Assembly (NCBI GenBank): GCA_040255405.1
Contig: JBDZUX010000013.1
Coordinates: forward strand, 1-64,000
Direction: 5' to 3'
DNA length: 64,000 nt
Source: 66-474 sp040255405
Lineage (GTDB): Bacteria; Pseudomonadota; Gammaproteobacteria; Xanthomonadales; Rhodanobacteraceae
Position numbers and translations under genes: made by a program. The notes under the pieces were generated by a model, which did no database searches, was not told the DNA's origin, and saw nothing but the letters and a program-made list of their open reading frames with translations. Numbering within the stretch: position 1 is the stretch's first letter; every line of letters begins with the position of its first letter. Positions 1 through 8,436 of this stretch are shown in pieces.

Positions 1-84
1 GCCAAGCTGTACGAGATCGGCGCCGGCACCAACGAAATCCGCCGCATGCTTATCGGCCGCGAGTTGTTTTACGGCAATGCCTGA
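1..84 (+). CDS. acyl-CoA dehydrogenase, C-terminal fragment
   Basis: The window opens inside a gene. The last 27 residues contain GAGTNEIRRMLIGREL, which matches the conserved C-terminal motif of acyl-CoA dehydrogenases (Y-x-G-x-T-N-E-I-x-R), where the flavin is contacted. The family oxidises acyl-CoA thioesters at the alpha-beta bond in fatty acid or branched amino acid degradation. The start lies outside the window, so chain-length class and substrate cannot be judged. A second, complete member of the family lies at 11259-12419 on the other strand. Confidence 0.8.
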   Translation, partial: AKLYEIGAGTNEIRRMLIGRELFYGNA

Positions 85-99
85 TCACCGCATGCTTCT

Positions 100-274
100 G
101 TAGGGCGGGTGACAACCCGCTTTTGGGAAATGTCTCACATCAACGCCTGTCGCGTGGGGCGGTTTCTTTCAGCGCGCCCATGCCGATCATGATTCAACAC
201 GGCTTGTCATCGTGACAAAGTGAAACCGCTCTGAAGCCCAGTCGGCGGGATTCGCTTCGCTGCTCCCGCCCTAC
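100..274. repeat. REP-like element with inverted ends
   Basis: The intergenic region holds a 10-base perfect inverted repeat, GTAGGGCGGG at 100-109 and CCCGCCCTAC at 265-274. Secondary self-complementary segments lie inside each end (GCGGGT...ACCCGC near 105-120, GCGGGATTCGC...GCTCCCGC near 244-270). No reading frame is supported here. It resembles the palindromic non-coding repeats that accumulate between genes in Xanthomonadaceae and lies between two convergently read genes, where a stem-loop could also stop transcription. Confidence 0.55.
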
Positions 275-316
275 CGGCCGCCCGCTATCGTCACTCCGGC
301 TTACTGCCGCGGGCCT

Positions 317-1192
317 TCACAACGCCTGCGCGTGGAAGGTGTCGCAGGTGTTGACGTCGCCTGACTGGAAGCCGGTCTTGAACCAGCGTACGCGTTGGGC
401 GGAGCTGCCATGGGTGAAGGAGTCGGGCACGACGGTGCCCCGCGATTCGCGCTGCAAGGTGTCGTCGCCGATTTGCGAGGCGGCGCCGAGCGCGCTTTCG
501 ATGTCGCCGGGCTGCAGCCACTGCAATTGCTGCTGCGACTTGTTGGCCCACACGCCGGCGAAGCAATCGGCCTGCAATTCCAGGCGCACCGACAAGCCAT
601 CCGCACCCTGCATCGGCTCGCCGCGCTGCGCGAGCTGCTGCTCCATGTCCATGATGCCGAGCTGATCCTGCACGTGGTGGCCGACCTCGTGCGCGATCAC
701 GTAGGCGCGCGCGAAATCGCTGTCGGACTGGAAACGCGTGGCGAGTTCCCGGAAGAAATCGAGGTCGAGGTACACGCGCTTGTCACCGGGGCAATAGAAC
801 GGCCCGACAGCTGCCGACGCGCCGCCGCAGGCAGTCGAAACCCGGCCGTTGAACAAGGTGAGTTTCGGATCGACGTACTGTTCTCCGGCTTGCTGGAAGT
901 ACGCCGTCCACACGTCTTCGGTGCTGCCGAGCACCTTGCTGACGAACTGCACCTGCGGATCGCTCATGTCGGCCTGCGTCGTCTGCGAAGGCGTGCCGGA
1001 CGATCCCATGTCGCCCTCCCCCGTCAGCAATCCGAAGATGATCCCGCGCGTCGAGGGAAAGATCATCGCGATGACGATCGCGATGATGGTGCCGCCGAGC
1101 CCAAGGCGCATCCGGCCGATCCCGAACCCGCCGCCACCGCCGCCGGTCGCCTGCTCCACGTTTCTGCTGGAACGGCCCTTCTGCCAAAGCAT
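317..1192 (-). CDS. ypfJ: neutral zinc metallopeptidase (YpfJ/KPN_02809 family)
   Basis: This is a 291-residue predicted membrane-anchored metallopeptidase. Residues 5-30 are a Gly-rich linker, residues 33-48 form one transmembrane helix, and the rest should be periplasmic. The zinc signature HEVGH lies at 168-172, so H168, E169 and H172 can be the metal ligands and general base. Two cysteines (about 122 and 134) may form a disulfide. The ATG at 1192 is preferred over an upstream in-frame start because it has an AAGGAG ribosome site at the right spacing. The physiological substrate of the family is unknown. Confidence 0.88.
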   Translation of the reverse strand: MLWQKGRSSRNVEQATGGGGGGFGIGRMRLGLGGTIIAIVIAMIFPSTRGIIFGLLTGEGDMGSSGTPSQTTQADMSDPQVQFVSKVLGSTEDVWTAYFQQAGEQYVDPKLTLFNGRVSTACGGASAAVGPFYCPGDKRVYLDLDFFRELATRFQSDSDFARAYVIAHEVGHHVQDQLGIMDMEQQLAQRGEPMQGADGLSVRLELQADCFAGVWANKSQQQLQWLQPGDIESALGAASQIGDDTLQRESRGTVVPDSFTHGSSAQRVRWFKTGFQSGDVNTCDTFHAQAL

Positions 1193-1384
1193 CGCGCCTC
1201 TCCTTGCCCGCCGCGAACCCGCGTCCGGCAAACTGTGCGGCAACCGCCCGGCGCGCGCAAGTGCGGCATCACGGGTGCCCGGAATCGCCGCCAGTCCTGC
1301 GTTTTCTGAACCGTCCGCAACGCGTGCCACTTGCAGTCAGCGCCGCGGGGTTAGGCTGTATCCGACGCGGATGGAACCCCGGAG

Positions 1385-3424
1385 ATGACACGCACCGGAT
1401 GGATCCTCACATGGATCGTGGCGGCGATCGGCGCATTGCTGGTCGCCCTGGTGCTGTTCATCGCGCTGTTCAACTGGAATCGCGCGCGGCCTTGGCTGGG
1501 TGAGCGCCTCGGCAGCTCGATCGGCCGGCCGATGGCCATCAACGGCGACCTGGCGGTCCACTGGTTGCGCAATCCCGACGCGCACGGGGTGTCGGGCTGG
1601 ATTCCATGGCCACGCTTCGTCGCGCGCGACATCAGCATCGCCAATCCGGACTGGGCGAAACAGCGGCGCTTCGCGACCGTCGAGGAAGTGCGCTTCAGCC
1701 TGTCGCCGCTGGCGCTGCTCTGGCACACCATCGACATTCCCTCGCTGAAACTGATTGGTCCGTCGGTGGACATCGAACGCGACAAGCAGGGTCGCGCCAA
1801 CTGGCATTTCGATTTCGCCAGGGGCAGCGGCGGCAAATGGAACCTCGACATCGGCGAGGTCGCGCTGGGCGCCGGCAAGATCCGGATGGACGACGACACG
1901 CTCGACCTGCACATGGATTTCACGCTGCAGCCGCTGGGCAAGCCGATTCCCTTTTCCGAAATCCTGCCGCCGGCCAGCGCAGCACGTTCCAGCACGCCGC
2001 CACCACATTCGGACCAGAAGTATTACTTCGCGTGGACGGCCAAGGGCACCTGGCGCGGCGCGGACGCCAGCGGCAACGGCAAGCTCGGCAGCGTGCTCGC
2101 GATGTCCGATGCATCGATGCCGTTCCCGGTGCAGGCGGACCTGCGCCTGCGCGACCTGCACATCGCCGTGGTGGGCACGCTATCGGACCCGGTGCACCTC
2201 GGCGCGCTGGACATGAACCTCGAAATGTCCGGTGAAAGCATGTCGCACCTGTACGCGCTGACCGGCATCGCGTTGCCGCCGACCAAACCGTTCACCACCC
2301 GCGGGCGGCTGTTCGCGAAGGTGCACGAGGGGCTCTTCCGATACGAGGACTTCGACGGCAAGGTCGGCCACAGCGACCTGCACGGCAGCGCCACCTACTC
2401 CACTGCCGGCGCACGCCACAAGCTCACCGGCACGCTGACGTCGAACGTGTTGGACTTCGGCGATCTTTCGCCGCTGATCGGCGCCGACAGCAACGCGGCC
2501 AAGGCCAGGCGCGGCGAGGCGCAGAAACAGCCCGCCGACAAAGTGCTGCCGGTGGAAACCTTCGACACCACGCGTTGGCGCAAGATGGACGCCGACGTGC
2601 GCTTCACCGGCAAGCGCATCGTGCGCAAATCCGACCTTCCGGTCAGCGATCTTGCCGCGCACCTCGTGATGGACGACGGCATCCTGACGCTGGACCCCCT
2701 CGCGCTCTCGGCGGCGGGCGGTGACCTGACGGCGCACATCAAGCTGGATGGCCGCAAGAGTCCGATGCACGGCGACGCCACGTTGTCGCTGCGCCACCTG
2801 AAACTCGGCAAGCTGTTCCCGACCGTGGACCTGATGCATACCAGCCTCGGCCAGATCAACGGCGATGCGAAGCTCGACGGCGACGGCAATTCGGTGGCGG
2901 CGTTGCTCGGTACCTCCGACGGCGAAGTGAAGATCCTGGTCAACGACGGCGCGATCAGCAAACTGCTGCTCGAGGAAATCGGGCTCAACGTCGGCAACAT
3001 CATCATCACCAAACTGGTGGGCGACGAGCCCGAGAAGCTCAATTGCGCGGCGGCCGATCTCGTTGCGAAACAGGGCGTGTGGCGGCCACGGATATTCGTG
3101 ATCGACACCGAACCCATGACGATCAACGTCGAAGGCAGCATCAACCTCGCGAATGAAACGCTGGACCTCACGATCCACCCGCACAGCAAGGGCGTGCGCG
3201 TGCTGTCGCTGCGCTCGCCGTTGTACGTGCGTGGCACGTTGAAGCATCCGGATGCGGGTGTCGAGAAGGGACCGTTGCTCGCGCGCGGCGTGGGCGCAGC
3301 GGTGCTGGGGGCCGTGGCGGCACCGGTTGCCGCGCTGGCTGCATTGATCGCACCCAGCCACGATGAAGACAACGCCTGCCGGGGCGTGATCGAGGCCATG
3401 CGCAAGCCCGCGACGAAACACTGA
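1385..3424 (+). CDS. AsmA family protein
   Basis: This 679-residue protein has one N-terminal membrane helix (about residues 6-30) followed by a long periplasmic part. The early text NWNRARPWLGERLGSSIGRP and the later repeated beta-rich segments are typical of AsmA/TamB-like proteins such as E. coli YhjG (about 690 residues). The family is implicated in lipid transfer or outer-membrane assembly across the periplasm. A hydrophobic Ala/Val stretch lies near residues 635-655. It stands alone, divergent from the metallopeptidase gene, so its partner is not evident from context. Confidence 0.85.
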   Translation: MTRTGWILTWIVAAIGALLVALVLFIALFNWNRARPWLGERLGSSIGRPMAINGDLAVHWLRNPDAHGVSGWIPWPRFVARDISIANPDWAKQRRFATVEEVRFSLSPLALLWHTIDIPSLKLIGPSVDIERDKQGRANWHFDFARGSGGKWNLDIGEVALGAGKIRMDDDTLDLHMDFTLQPLGKPIPFSEILPPASAARSSTPPPHSDQKYYFAWTAKGTWRGADASGNGKLGSVLAMSDASMPFPVQADLRLRDLHIAVVGTLSDPVHLGALDMNLEMSGESMSHLYALTGIALPPTKPFTTRGRLFAKVHEGLFRYEDFDGKVGHSDLHGSATYSTAGARHKLTGTLTSNVLDFGDLSPLIGADSNAAKARRGEAQKQPADKVLPVETFDTTRWRKMDADVRFTGKRIVRKSDLPVSDLAAHLVMDDGILTLDPLALSAAGGDLTAHIKLDGRKSPMHGDATLSLRHLKLGKLFPTVDLMHTSLGQINGDAKLDGDGNSVAALLGTSDGEVKILVNDGAISKLLLEEIGLNVGNIIITKLVGDEPEKLNCAAADLVAKQGVWRPRIFVIDTEPMTINVEGSINLANETLDLTIHPHSKGVRVLSLRSPLYVRGTLKHPDAGVEKGPLLARGVGAAVLGAVAAPVAALAALIAPSHDEDNACRGVIEAMRKPATKH

Positions 3425-3484
3425 CGATTGCGCCGGCGCAGCGCGCGTTATTCTTGTGCGCCCATTCATTCCGACCCACATCCC

Positions 3485-4402
3485 ATGACCCCGCAGGCCA
3501 AGGCGCAATGGCAGCTCCACTTTTGCGTGGTGCTGTGGGGCTTCACCGCCATCCTCGGCAAGCTGATCTCGCTGACCGCGCTGCAACTGGTGTGGTGGCG
3601 CATGCTGATCGTGACGCTGACGCTGATGCTGGTGCCGAAGGTCTGGCGCGAATTGCGCGCGATGCCGGCCCGGCGCATCGCGGCGTACGCGGGCATCGGC
3701 GTGCTGGTGGCCCTGCACTGGCTGACGTTCTACTCGGCGGTGAAACTCGCCAATGCATCGGTCGCCGCCACCTGCATCGCGCTGGCGCCGGTGTTCCTCG
3801 CCGGCATCGAACCGGCCGTGGTGGGACGCAAGTTCGAGCCGCGCGAATTGCTGCTGGGGGTAGCGGTGGTGCCGGGCGTCGCACTGGTGGTCGGCGGCGT
3901 GCCGTCGGACATGCGCCTCGGCGTGGCGGTGGGCGTGGTGTCCGCGGCGCTGTGCGCGACTTTCGGCGCGTTCAACAAGCGGATCGCCGATCGCGCCAGC
4001 TCGCTGACGGCAACTTGCCTCGAACTCGGCGCGGGCACGTTGTTCCTGACGCTCGTGACGGCCGCGTGGCATGCGGAAGGCTCGTTCGTACTGCCCGATC
4101 CCCGCGACGCGCTGCTGCTGCTGACGCTGGCGCTCGCCTGCACGCTGCTGCCGTTTGCGCTGGCGATGAAAGTGTTGCGCAAGCTGTCGGCGTACACCGT
4201 GCAACTCGCGACCAACCTCGAACCCGTGTACGCGATCGTGCTGGCGGTGATCCTGCTGGGCGAGCAGCGCCAACTGGATGCGTGGTTCTACGCCGGCGTC
4301 GCGGTCATCCTCGGCGCGGTGTTCGTGCACCCGTTGCTGACGCGGCGGCCGGTCGACAAGCCGCCGGGACCGGTGCTGGGCACCGCCGAGTCGAAACAAT
4401 AA
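3485..4402 (+). CDS. EamA/DMT-superfamily transporter
   Basis: This 305-residue integral membrane protein has about ten hydrophobic segments arranged as two EamA repeats, the normal size for the drug/metabolite transporter superfamily. The N-terminal helix contains HFCVVLWGFTAILGKLI, and the second half ends in a short charged tail. Such carriers export small metabolites; the substrate cannot be read from sequence. ATG 3485 is chosen because it directly precedes the first helix. fdhD follows 9 bases after the stop, so the two may share a transcript without an obvious functional link. Confidence 0.85.
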   Translation: MTPQAKAQWQLHFCVVLWGFTAILGKLISLTALQLVWWRMLIVTLTLMLVPKVWRELRAMPARRIAAYAGIGVLVALHWLTFYSAVKLANASVAATCIALAPVFLAGIEPAVVGRKFEPRELLLGVAVVPGVALVVGGVPSDMRLGVAVGVVSAALCATFGAFNKRIADRASSLTATCLELGAGTLFLTLVTAAWHAEGSFVLPDPRDALLLLTLALACTLLPFALAMKVLRKLSAYTVQLATNLEPVYAIVLAVILLGEQRQLDAWFYAGVAVILGAVFVHPLLTRRPVDKPPGPVLGTAESKQ

Positions 4403-4411
4403 AGTAGACGC

Positions 4412-5242
4412 ATGGCCGCCCCGCCCCGCACGGAAACCAAAGCACGCGACCGCGGCTTCCGCGAGATCGAGGTGTGGCGCGCGGACAACGCGGGTCGCGC
4501 ACAGGCGCGCGACAAGGTCATCGCCGAAACGCCGGTGGCGCTGGTGTACAACGGCGTGCCGTTCGCGGTGATGATGGCGACGCCGTGCGACCTCGAAGAC
4601 TTCGCGCTGGGCTTCGCGCTGTCCGAAGGCATCGCCGCAAGCGCGGCCGAGTTCGAACTGGTCGACGTGCTGGAAACCGAACGCGGCATCAGCCTGCAAG
4701 GCTTGATCCCGCGCGAACGCTTCGACGCCCTGCAACGGCGAAAACGCAGTCTGTCCGGACGCAGCGGCTGCGGATTGTGCGGCATCGAATCGCTCGAAGA
4801 AGCGGTGCGCCCGGCGCCGCGCGTGGCAAGCGGCCTGCCGGTGGACCGGGCCGCAATCGCAACCGGCCTGCGCCGGCTCGCACAGGCCCAGCCCCTCAAC
4901 GCAGCCACCGGCGGCGCCCACGCCGCGACGTTCAACCCGAGGGGACGCGCCGCGATCGTGCGCGAGGACGTGGGCCGCCACAATGCGCTGGACAAGCTGA
5001 TCGGCTCGCTCGCGCGGGTGCCCGATCCCCCGCCCGTCGAAGGCGGATTCCTCGCCATCACTTCGCGCGCATCCTGGGAAATGGTGCACAAGGCCGCGCA
5101 TGCCGGGATCGCGGTGATCGCTGCGATTTCGGCGCCGACCTCCCTGGCGATCGAAGCGGCCGACGCCGCCGGCATCACGCTGATCGCGTTCGCACGCGAC
5201 GAATCGATGAACATCTATACCCACGCCGCGCGGATCGCCTGA
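4412..5242 (+). CDS. fdhD: formate dehydrogenase accessory sulfurtransferase FdhD
   Basis: This 276-residue protein matches FdhD, which passes sulfur from IscS to the molybdenum/tungsten bis-MGD cofactor so that formate dehydrogenase becomes active. The catalytic cysteine pair sits in SGCGLCGIE (about residues 117-125). The conserved segments ETPVALVYNGVPFAVMM and VREDVGRHNALDKL are present. No formate dehydrogenase structural gene lies in this window, so the client must be elsewhere. Length is normal and the start follows the EamA stop closely. Confidence 0.93.
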   Translation: MAAPPRTETKARDRGFREIEVWRADNAGRAQARDKVIAETPVALVYNGVPFAVMMATPCDLEDFALGFALSEGIAASAAEFELVDVLETERGISLQGLIPRERFDALQRRKRSLSGRSGCGLCGIESLEEAVRPAPRVASGLPVDRAAIATGLRRLAQAQPLNAATGGAHAATFNPRGRAAIVREDVGRHNALDKLIGSLARVPDPPPVEGGFLAITSRASWEMVHKAAHAGIAVIAAISAPTSLAIEAADAAGITLIAFARDESMNIYTHAARIA

Positions 5243-5269
5243 TCCGACGCGGCGCGACGTGCCGCGTCT

Positions 5270-5371
5270 TCAGGTGCGATCGGCCTTCTTCGCGTTCTTT
5301 TCCGCGCGCTTTTCCTTCAGCGACTTCTGCGGCTTTTTCTTGGTTTCCTTCTTTTTCTCCAGACCCTTCAT
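5270..5371 (-). CDS. 33-residue lysine-rich protein
   Basis: Directly read on the minus strand: ATG at 5371, stop at 5270, preceded by AGGAGT 7 bases upstream of the start. The product begins MKGLEKKKETKKKPQKSLKE and is about 40 percent lysine, with Glu and Ala making up most of the rest. It has no hydrophobic segment and is predicted to be disordered or a single highly charged helix. I recall similar tiny KKK-rich hypothetical proteins in proteobacteria, but no function is known to me. It lies between fdhD and the VOC gene on the opposite strand. Confidence 0.6.
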   Translation of the reverse strand: MKGLEKKKETKKKPQKSLKEKRAEKNAKKADRT

Positions 5372-5539
5372 GTCAGACTCCTGTTGGCAGTGGACCCGCG
5401 GATGCAAAGATGCGCCAGCCGGCGAAACTTGGCAAGAGGGTTGCGCCGGGCCGGTACAGGTTCAGGGTCGGATTGGCTAGACTCGACCCGCGGACCGGCG
5501 CGTGGGACGCGCCGCATATCCACACGCAGGAGTCTTCGC

Positions 5540-5977
5540 ATGTCTTCGTACGCCAAGCCAGCCGCCGCCACCGGCATCCCCTGCCTCCGTTCTCGCCATG
5601 CATCGGCCATGATCGAGTGGCTGTGCGAGGCGTTCGGTTTCGAAAAGCACGCGGTGTACGCGGACGGCGACCTGGTGCAACACCCGCAACTGACGTTCGG
5701 CCACGGCATGGTCATGCCGGGCTCGGCCGGCAACGCCTCCGAATGGGGCGGGCACATCGTGCAACCGGACGAGATCGACGGACGCGAGACGCAATGCTGC
5801 TGCATCGTGGTATCCGATTGCGCGGCCCGTTACGCGCAGGCCAAGGCGGCCGGGGCCGAAATCGTTGACGCATTCGAACCCAGGGACCACGGCGGCAGCG
5901 GCTACGGCTGCCGCGACCCGGAAGGCCATTTGTGGTGGTTCGGGAATTACGATCCGTGGGTGGACCAGGCCGCGTGA
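5540..5977 (+). CDS. VOC (glyoxalase/bleomycin resistance) family protein
   Basis: This 145-residue single-domain protein belongs to the vicinal-oxygen-chelate fold. Visible features are an N-terminal strand-helix module (GIPCLRSRHASAMIEWLCEAFGFEKHAVYADGD), DPEGHLWWFGNYDPW near the C-terminus with the usual Glu/His metal region, and a central CCC at about residue 87. The reaction is not predictable. ATG 5540 has AGGAG upstream; the longer open frame before it has no such site. The stop overlaps the next start as GTGA, which indicates translational coupling to DUF72. Confidence 0.85.
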   Translation: MSSYAKPAAATGIPCLRSRHASAMIEWLCEAFGFEKHAVYADGDLVQHPQLTFGHGMVMPGSAGNASEWGGHIVQPDEIDGRETQCCCIVVSDCAARYAQAKAAGAEIVDAFEPRDHGGSGYGCRDPEGHLWWFGNYDPWVDQAA

Positions 5978-6816
5978 AGAAGCCCGACGTTCCCATCGCG
6001 GACGAACTCGCCGGTGCGCGCGACGCGGGCATCAAGGTCGGCATTGGCGGATGGAACTTCCCGCCCTGGCGCGACAACTTCTACCCGAAGGGCCTGCCGC
6101 AGCGCCGCGAACTCGAATATGCCAGCCGCCACCTGGCGACGCTCGAAATCAACAGCACGTTCTATCGCGCGCAGACGCCGAAGGTCTACGCGAAGTGGCG
6201 TGACGATGTCCCGCGCGGTTTCGTTTTTTCGCTGAAGGCACCGCGACGGGTGGGCGAGGTGCGCAAGCTCGCGGGCGCCGGCGCGCTGGTCCGCGGGTTC
6301 CTGTTCGGCGGACTGGCCGAATTCGGCGACAAGCTCGGCCCCATCGTGTGGCAGTTTTCGCCGTCCCGCCAGTTCGAGCGGGATGACGTCGCGGCATTCC
6401 TCGACCTGCTGCCGCGCGAGTTGAATGGCCGCCCGCTGCGGCACGCGCTGGAAGTGCGGGACGCAACCTTCCTGTGCGAGGCATTCCTTGAACTCGCACG
6501 CGCACGCGGCGTCGCGTGTGTGTTCACCGATTCACGTGAATTCCCGAGTTTCGCCGACCTCACCGGGGATTTCGTGTATGCGCGCCTGAAGCGCAGCCGT
6601 GAATCCGAGCCCGATGGCTATCCCACGGGGGAACTCGATGCGTGGGCCGAGCGCTCGCTGGCGTGGCAACGTGGCGGCGCGCCCGACGACCTGCCGCGCA
6701 TCTCGGATGGCGACAAGGTGGCGTCCACGCCGCGCGACGTGTTCGTCTATTTCATCAGCGCGGCCAAGGCGCGCAACCCGGCCGCGGCCATGGCGCTGCA
6801 AGGACGCATCAAGTGA
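5974..6816 (+). CDS. DUF72 (YecE-like) protein
   Basis: This 280-residue protein has the DUF72 hallmarks: IGGWNFPPWRDNFYPKGLP near the N-terminus, LEINSTFYRAQTPKVYAKW, and VFSLKAPR. The family has a TIM-barrel-like fold with no established activity. The start is a GTG at 5974 overlapping the VOC stop by four bases; an upstream ATG at 5932 would bury 14 extra residues in the VOC gene. The stop overlaps the next GTG start at 6813 in the same way. Confidence 0.85.
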   Translation: MKKPDVPIADELAGARDAGIKVGIGGWNFPPWRDNFYPKGLPQRRELEYASRHLATLEINSTFYRAQTPKVYAKWRDDVPRGFVFSLKAPRRVGEVRKLAGAGALVRGFLFGGLAEFGDKLGPIVWQFSPSRQFERDDVAAFLDLLPRELNGRPLRHALEVRDATFLCEAFLELARARGVACVFTDSREFPSFADLTGDFVYARLKRSRESEPDGYPTGELDAWAERSLAWQRGGAPDDLPRISDGDKVASTPRDVFVYFISAAKARNPAAAMALQGRIK

Positions 6817-8393
6817 ACCGATTGGCCGCCGCGCTTGCGGCTGTCGCGGTGTTGTTGGGCGGCTGCGCCAGCGCGCCGCCGAAACCGCGGACCCCGCGCC
6901 AGCCCCCGCCGGTCACGCGTCCGGCATCGACCATCCCGAGCGCCGCCTCGCCGCGCTTCGCGCCGTCCTCGCTCGCCGACGGCATCGACGCATTCGTGTC
7001 GCAGCCGCGCTTCGCGCGCGCGCAGTGGGGCATCGACGTGGTTGCGCTGGACAGCGGCCAGACGCTCTACCGGCGCGACGCGGATGCGTTGTTCCTGCCC
7101 GCCTCCAACGCCAAGCTCTTCACCGCGGCGCTGGCGCTGCAGGCACTCGGCGCGGACGCACGTTTTTCCACCACGTTGTATGCGACCGCCGCACCGCGTG
7201 CGGACGGCAGCGTGCCGGGCGACCTGGTCCTGTACGGCGGCGGGGACCCGTCGCTGGGTGATCGCGACGTTTCGCCCGACTGGGCCGGGCATCTTGCCGA
7301 CGCGCTCGCCGCGCGCGGCGTGCGGCGCATCCGCGGCAACCTGGTCGCCGACGACACGTATTTCGCCGGGCCGCCGTTCGGAGAGGGTTGGGAAGCATTG
7401 GACCTGCAAACCGGCTACGGCGCCGGGGCCGGCGCGCTGGGCGTGCAGGACAACGCCTTGCACGTCAAGGTCGCGCGTGAAGGCGCGCGCTGCTGCGCGG
7501 TGACGGTCGTATCGCCGCATTCGGGTCTGCGCGTGGTCAACCTCACCGGCAGCACCGCACCGCTGAACCTCTACCGGCCGCCCGGTTCCGGCGTGCTGTA
7601 CGCGAGTGGTCGCCTGCGCCCGAACACCCCGCGCGCGACGTTCACGCTGTCGGCGCCCGATGGCGCGTTGTTCGCGGCCAACCAGTTGCGCGAGGCGCTG
7701 TCGCAACGCGGCATCGCCGTGGACGGCAGCGTGCGCACGGTGCACTGGCCGGAAACGGACCCGGCCCTGGCCCGCAACCCGTTCGAGATCGCCAGCGTCG
7801 CCTCGCCGCCGCTGTCGCAACTCCTCGTGCACATGATGAAACACTCCGACAATCGTTACGCGCAGATGCTGCTGCAGCAGGTCGGCGTCGCGACCGCGCG
7901 CACGGGCGTGTGCGCGGACCGCGCGGGTCCGCCCGCGACCAGCGCCGAATGGGGCGCGTGCGCGATGCGCGCGTTCCTCGCACGCATCGGCATCGGCAAG
8001 GGCGAGGCCACGCTGGACGACGGTGCGGGCCTGTCGCGCCAGGATCTCGTCACGCCGGCCGCCACCGTGAAGGTACTGGCGTGGGTCGCGCGGCAGCCGT
8101 TCGCGGACGTGCTGCGCGAAGCGCTCCCGCTCGCGGGCGTCGACGGCACGCTGAAGCACCGCATGCGCGGCGGCGCCGCCGCCGAAAACGTGCAGGCCAA
8201 GACCGGCACGCTGTCGCATGTCTACACCTTGTCGGGCTACGTCACCAATGCGGCCGGCCAGCGGCTGGCGTTTTCGCTGCTGCTGAACCGCTACGTCCGT
8301 CCGACCGACGACGTGGGGCGGCACATCCGGCCGTCGCCGCAGTCGGACCTCGACGCGATCGCGACGATGCTGGCAGGCAGCGGCCTGAATTGA
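6813..8393 (+). CDS. dacB: D-alanyl-D-alanine carboxypeptidase/endopeptidase (PBP4)
   Basis: This 526-residue peptidase S13 protein trims or cleaves peptidoglycan cross-links in the periplasm. Residues 1-18 form a lipoprotein-type signal with LLGGC and C18 as the probable lipid anchor, followed by a Pro-rich linker. The three penicillin-binding motifs are visible: S98-N-A-K101 (nucleophile and base), S345-D-N347, and K463-T-G465. The start is GTG 6813, overlapping the DUF72 stop. Length is typical for PBP4 with its extra inserted domains. Confidence 0.93.
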   Translation: MNRLAAALAAVAVLLGGCASAPPKPRTPRQPPPVTRPASTIPSAASPRFAPSSLADGIDAFVSQPRFARAQWGIDVVALDSGQTLYRRDADALFLPASNAKLFTAALALQALGADARFSTTLYATAAPRADGSVPGDLVLYGGGDPSLGDRDVSPDWAGHLADALAARGVRRIRGNLVADDTYFAGPPFGEGWEALDLQTGYGAGAGALGVQDNALHVKVAREGARCCAVTVVSPHSGLRVVNLTGSTAPLNLYRPPGSGVLYASGRLRPNTPRATFTLSAPDGALFAANQLREALSQRGIAVDGSVRTVHWPETDPALARNPFEIASVASPPLSQLLVHMMKHSDNRYAQMLLQQVGVATARTGVCADRAGPPATSAEWGACAMRAFLARIGIGKGEATLDDGAGLSRQDLVTPAATVKVLAWVARQPFADVLREALPLAGVDGTLKHRMRGGAAAENVQAKTGTLSHVYTLSGYVTNAAGQRLAFSLLLNRYVRPTDDVGRHIRPSPQSDLDAIATMLAGSGLN

Positions 8394-8407
8394 CGCGGCG
8401 CGTTATC

Positions 8408-8423
8408 CGCGTCGCTCGACGCG
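8408..8423. terminator. short stem-loop between convergent dacB and hybrid kinase genes
   Basis: CGCGTCG at 8408-8414 pairs perfectly with CGACGCG at 8417-8423 across a two-base loop, in the 43-base gap between two convergent stops. There is no T-tract on either strand, so it is at best a weak or Rho-assisted bidirectional stop. Confidence 0.3.
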
Positions 8424-8436
8424 TGGACCTGCCGGC

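Noticed and set aside
2180..5224. 1014-codon open frame antisense to AsmA, EamA and fdhD genes
   Set aside because: The same GC-rich codon effect; three recognised genes occupy the other strand.
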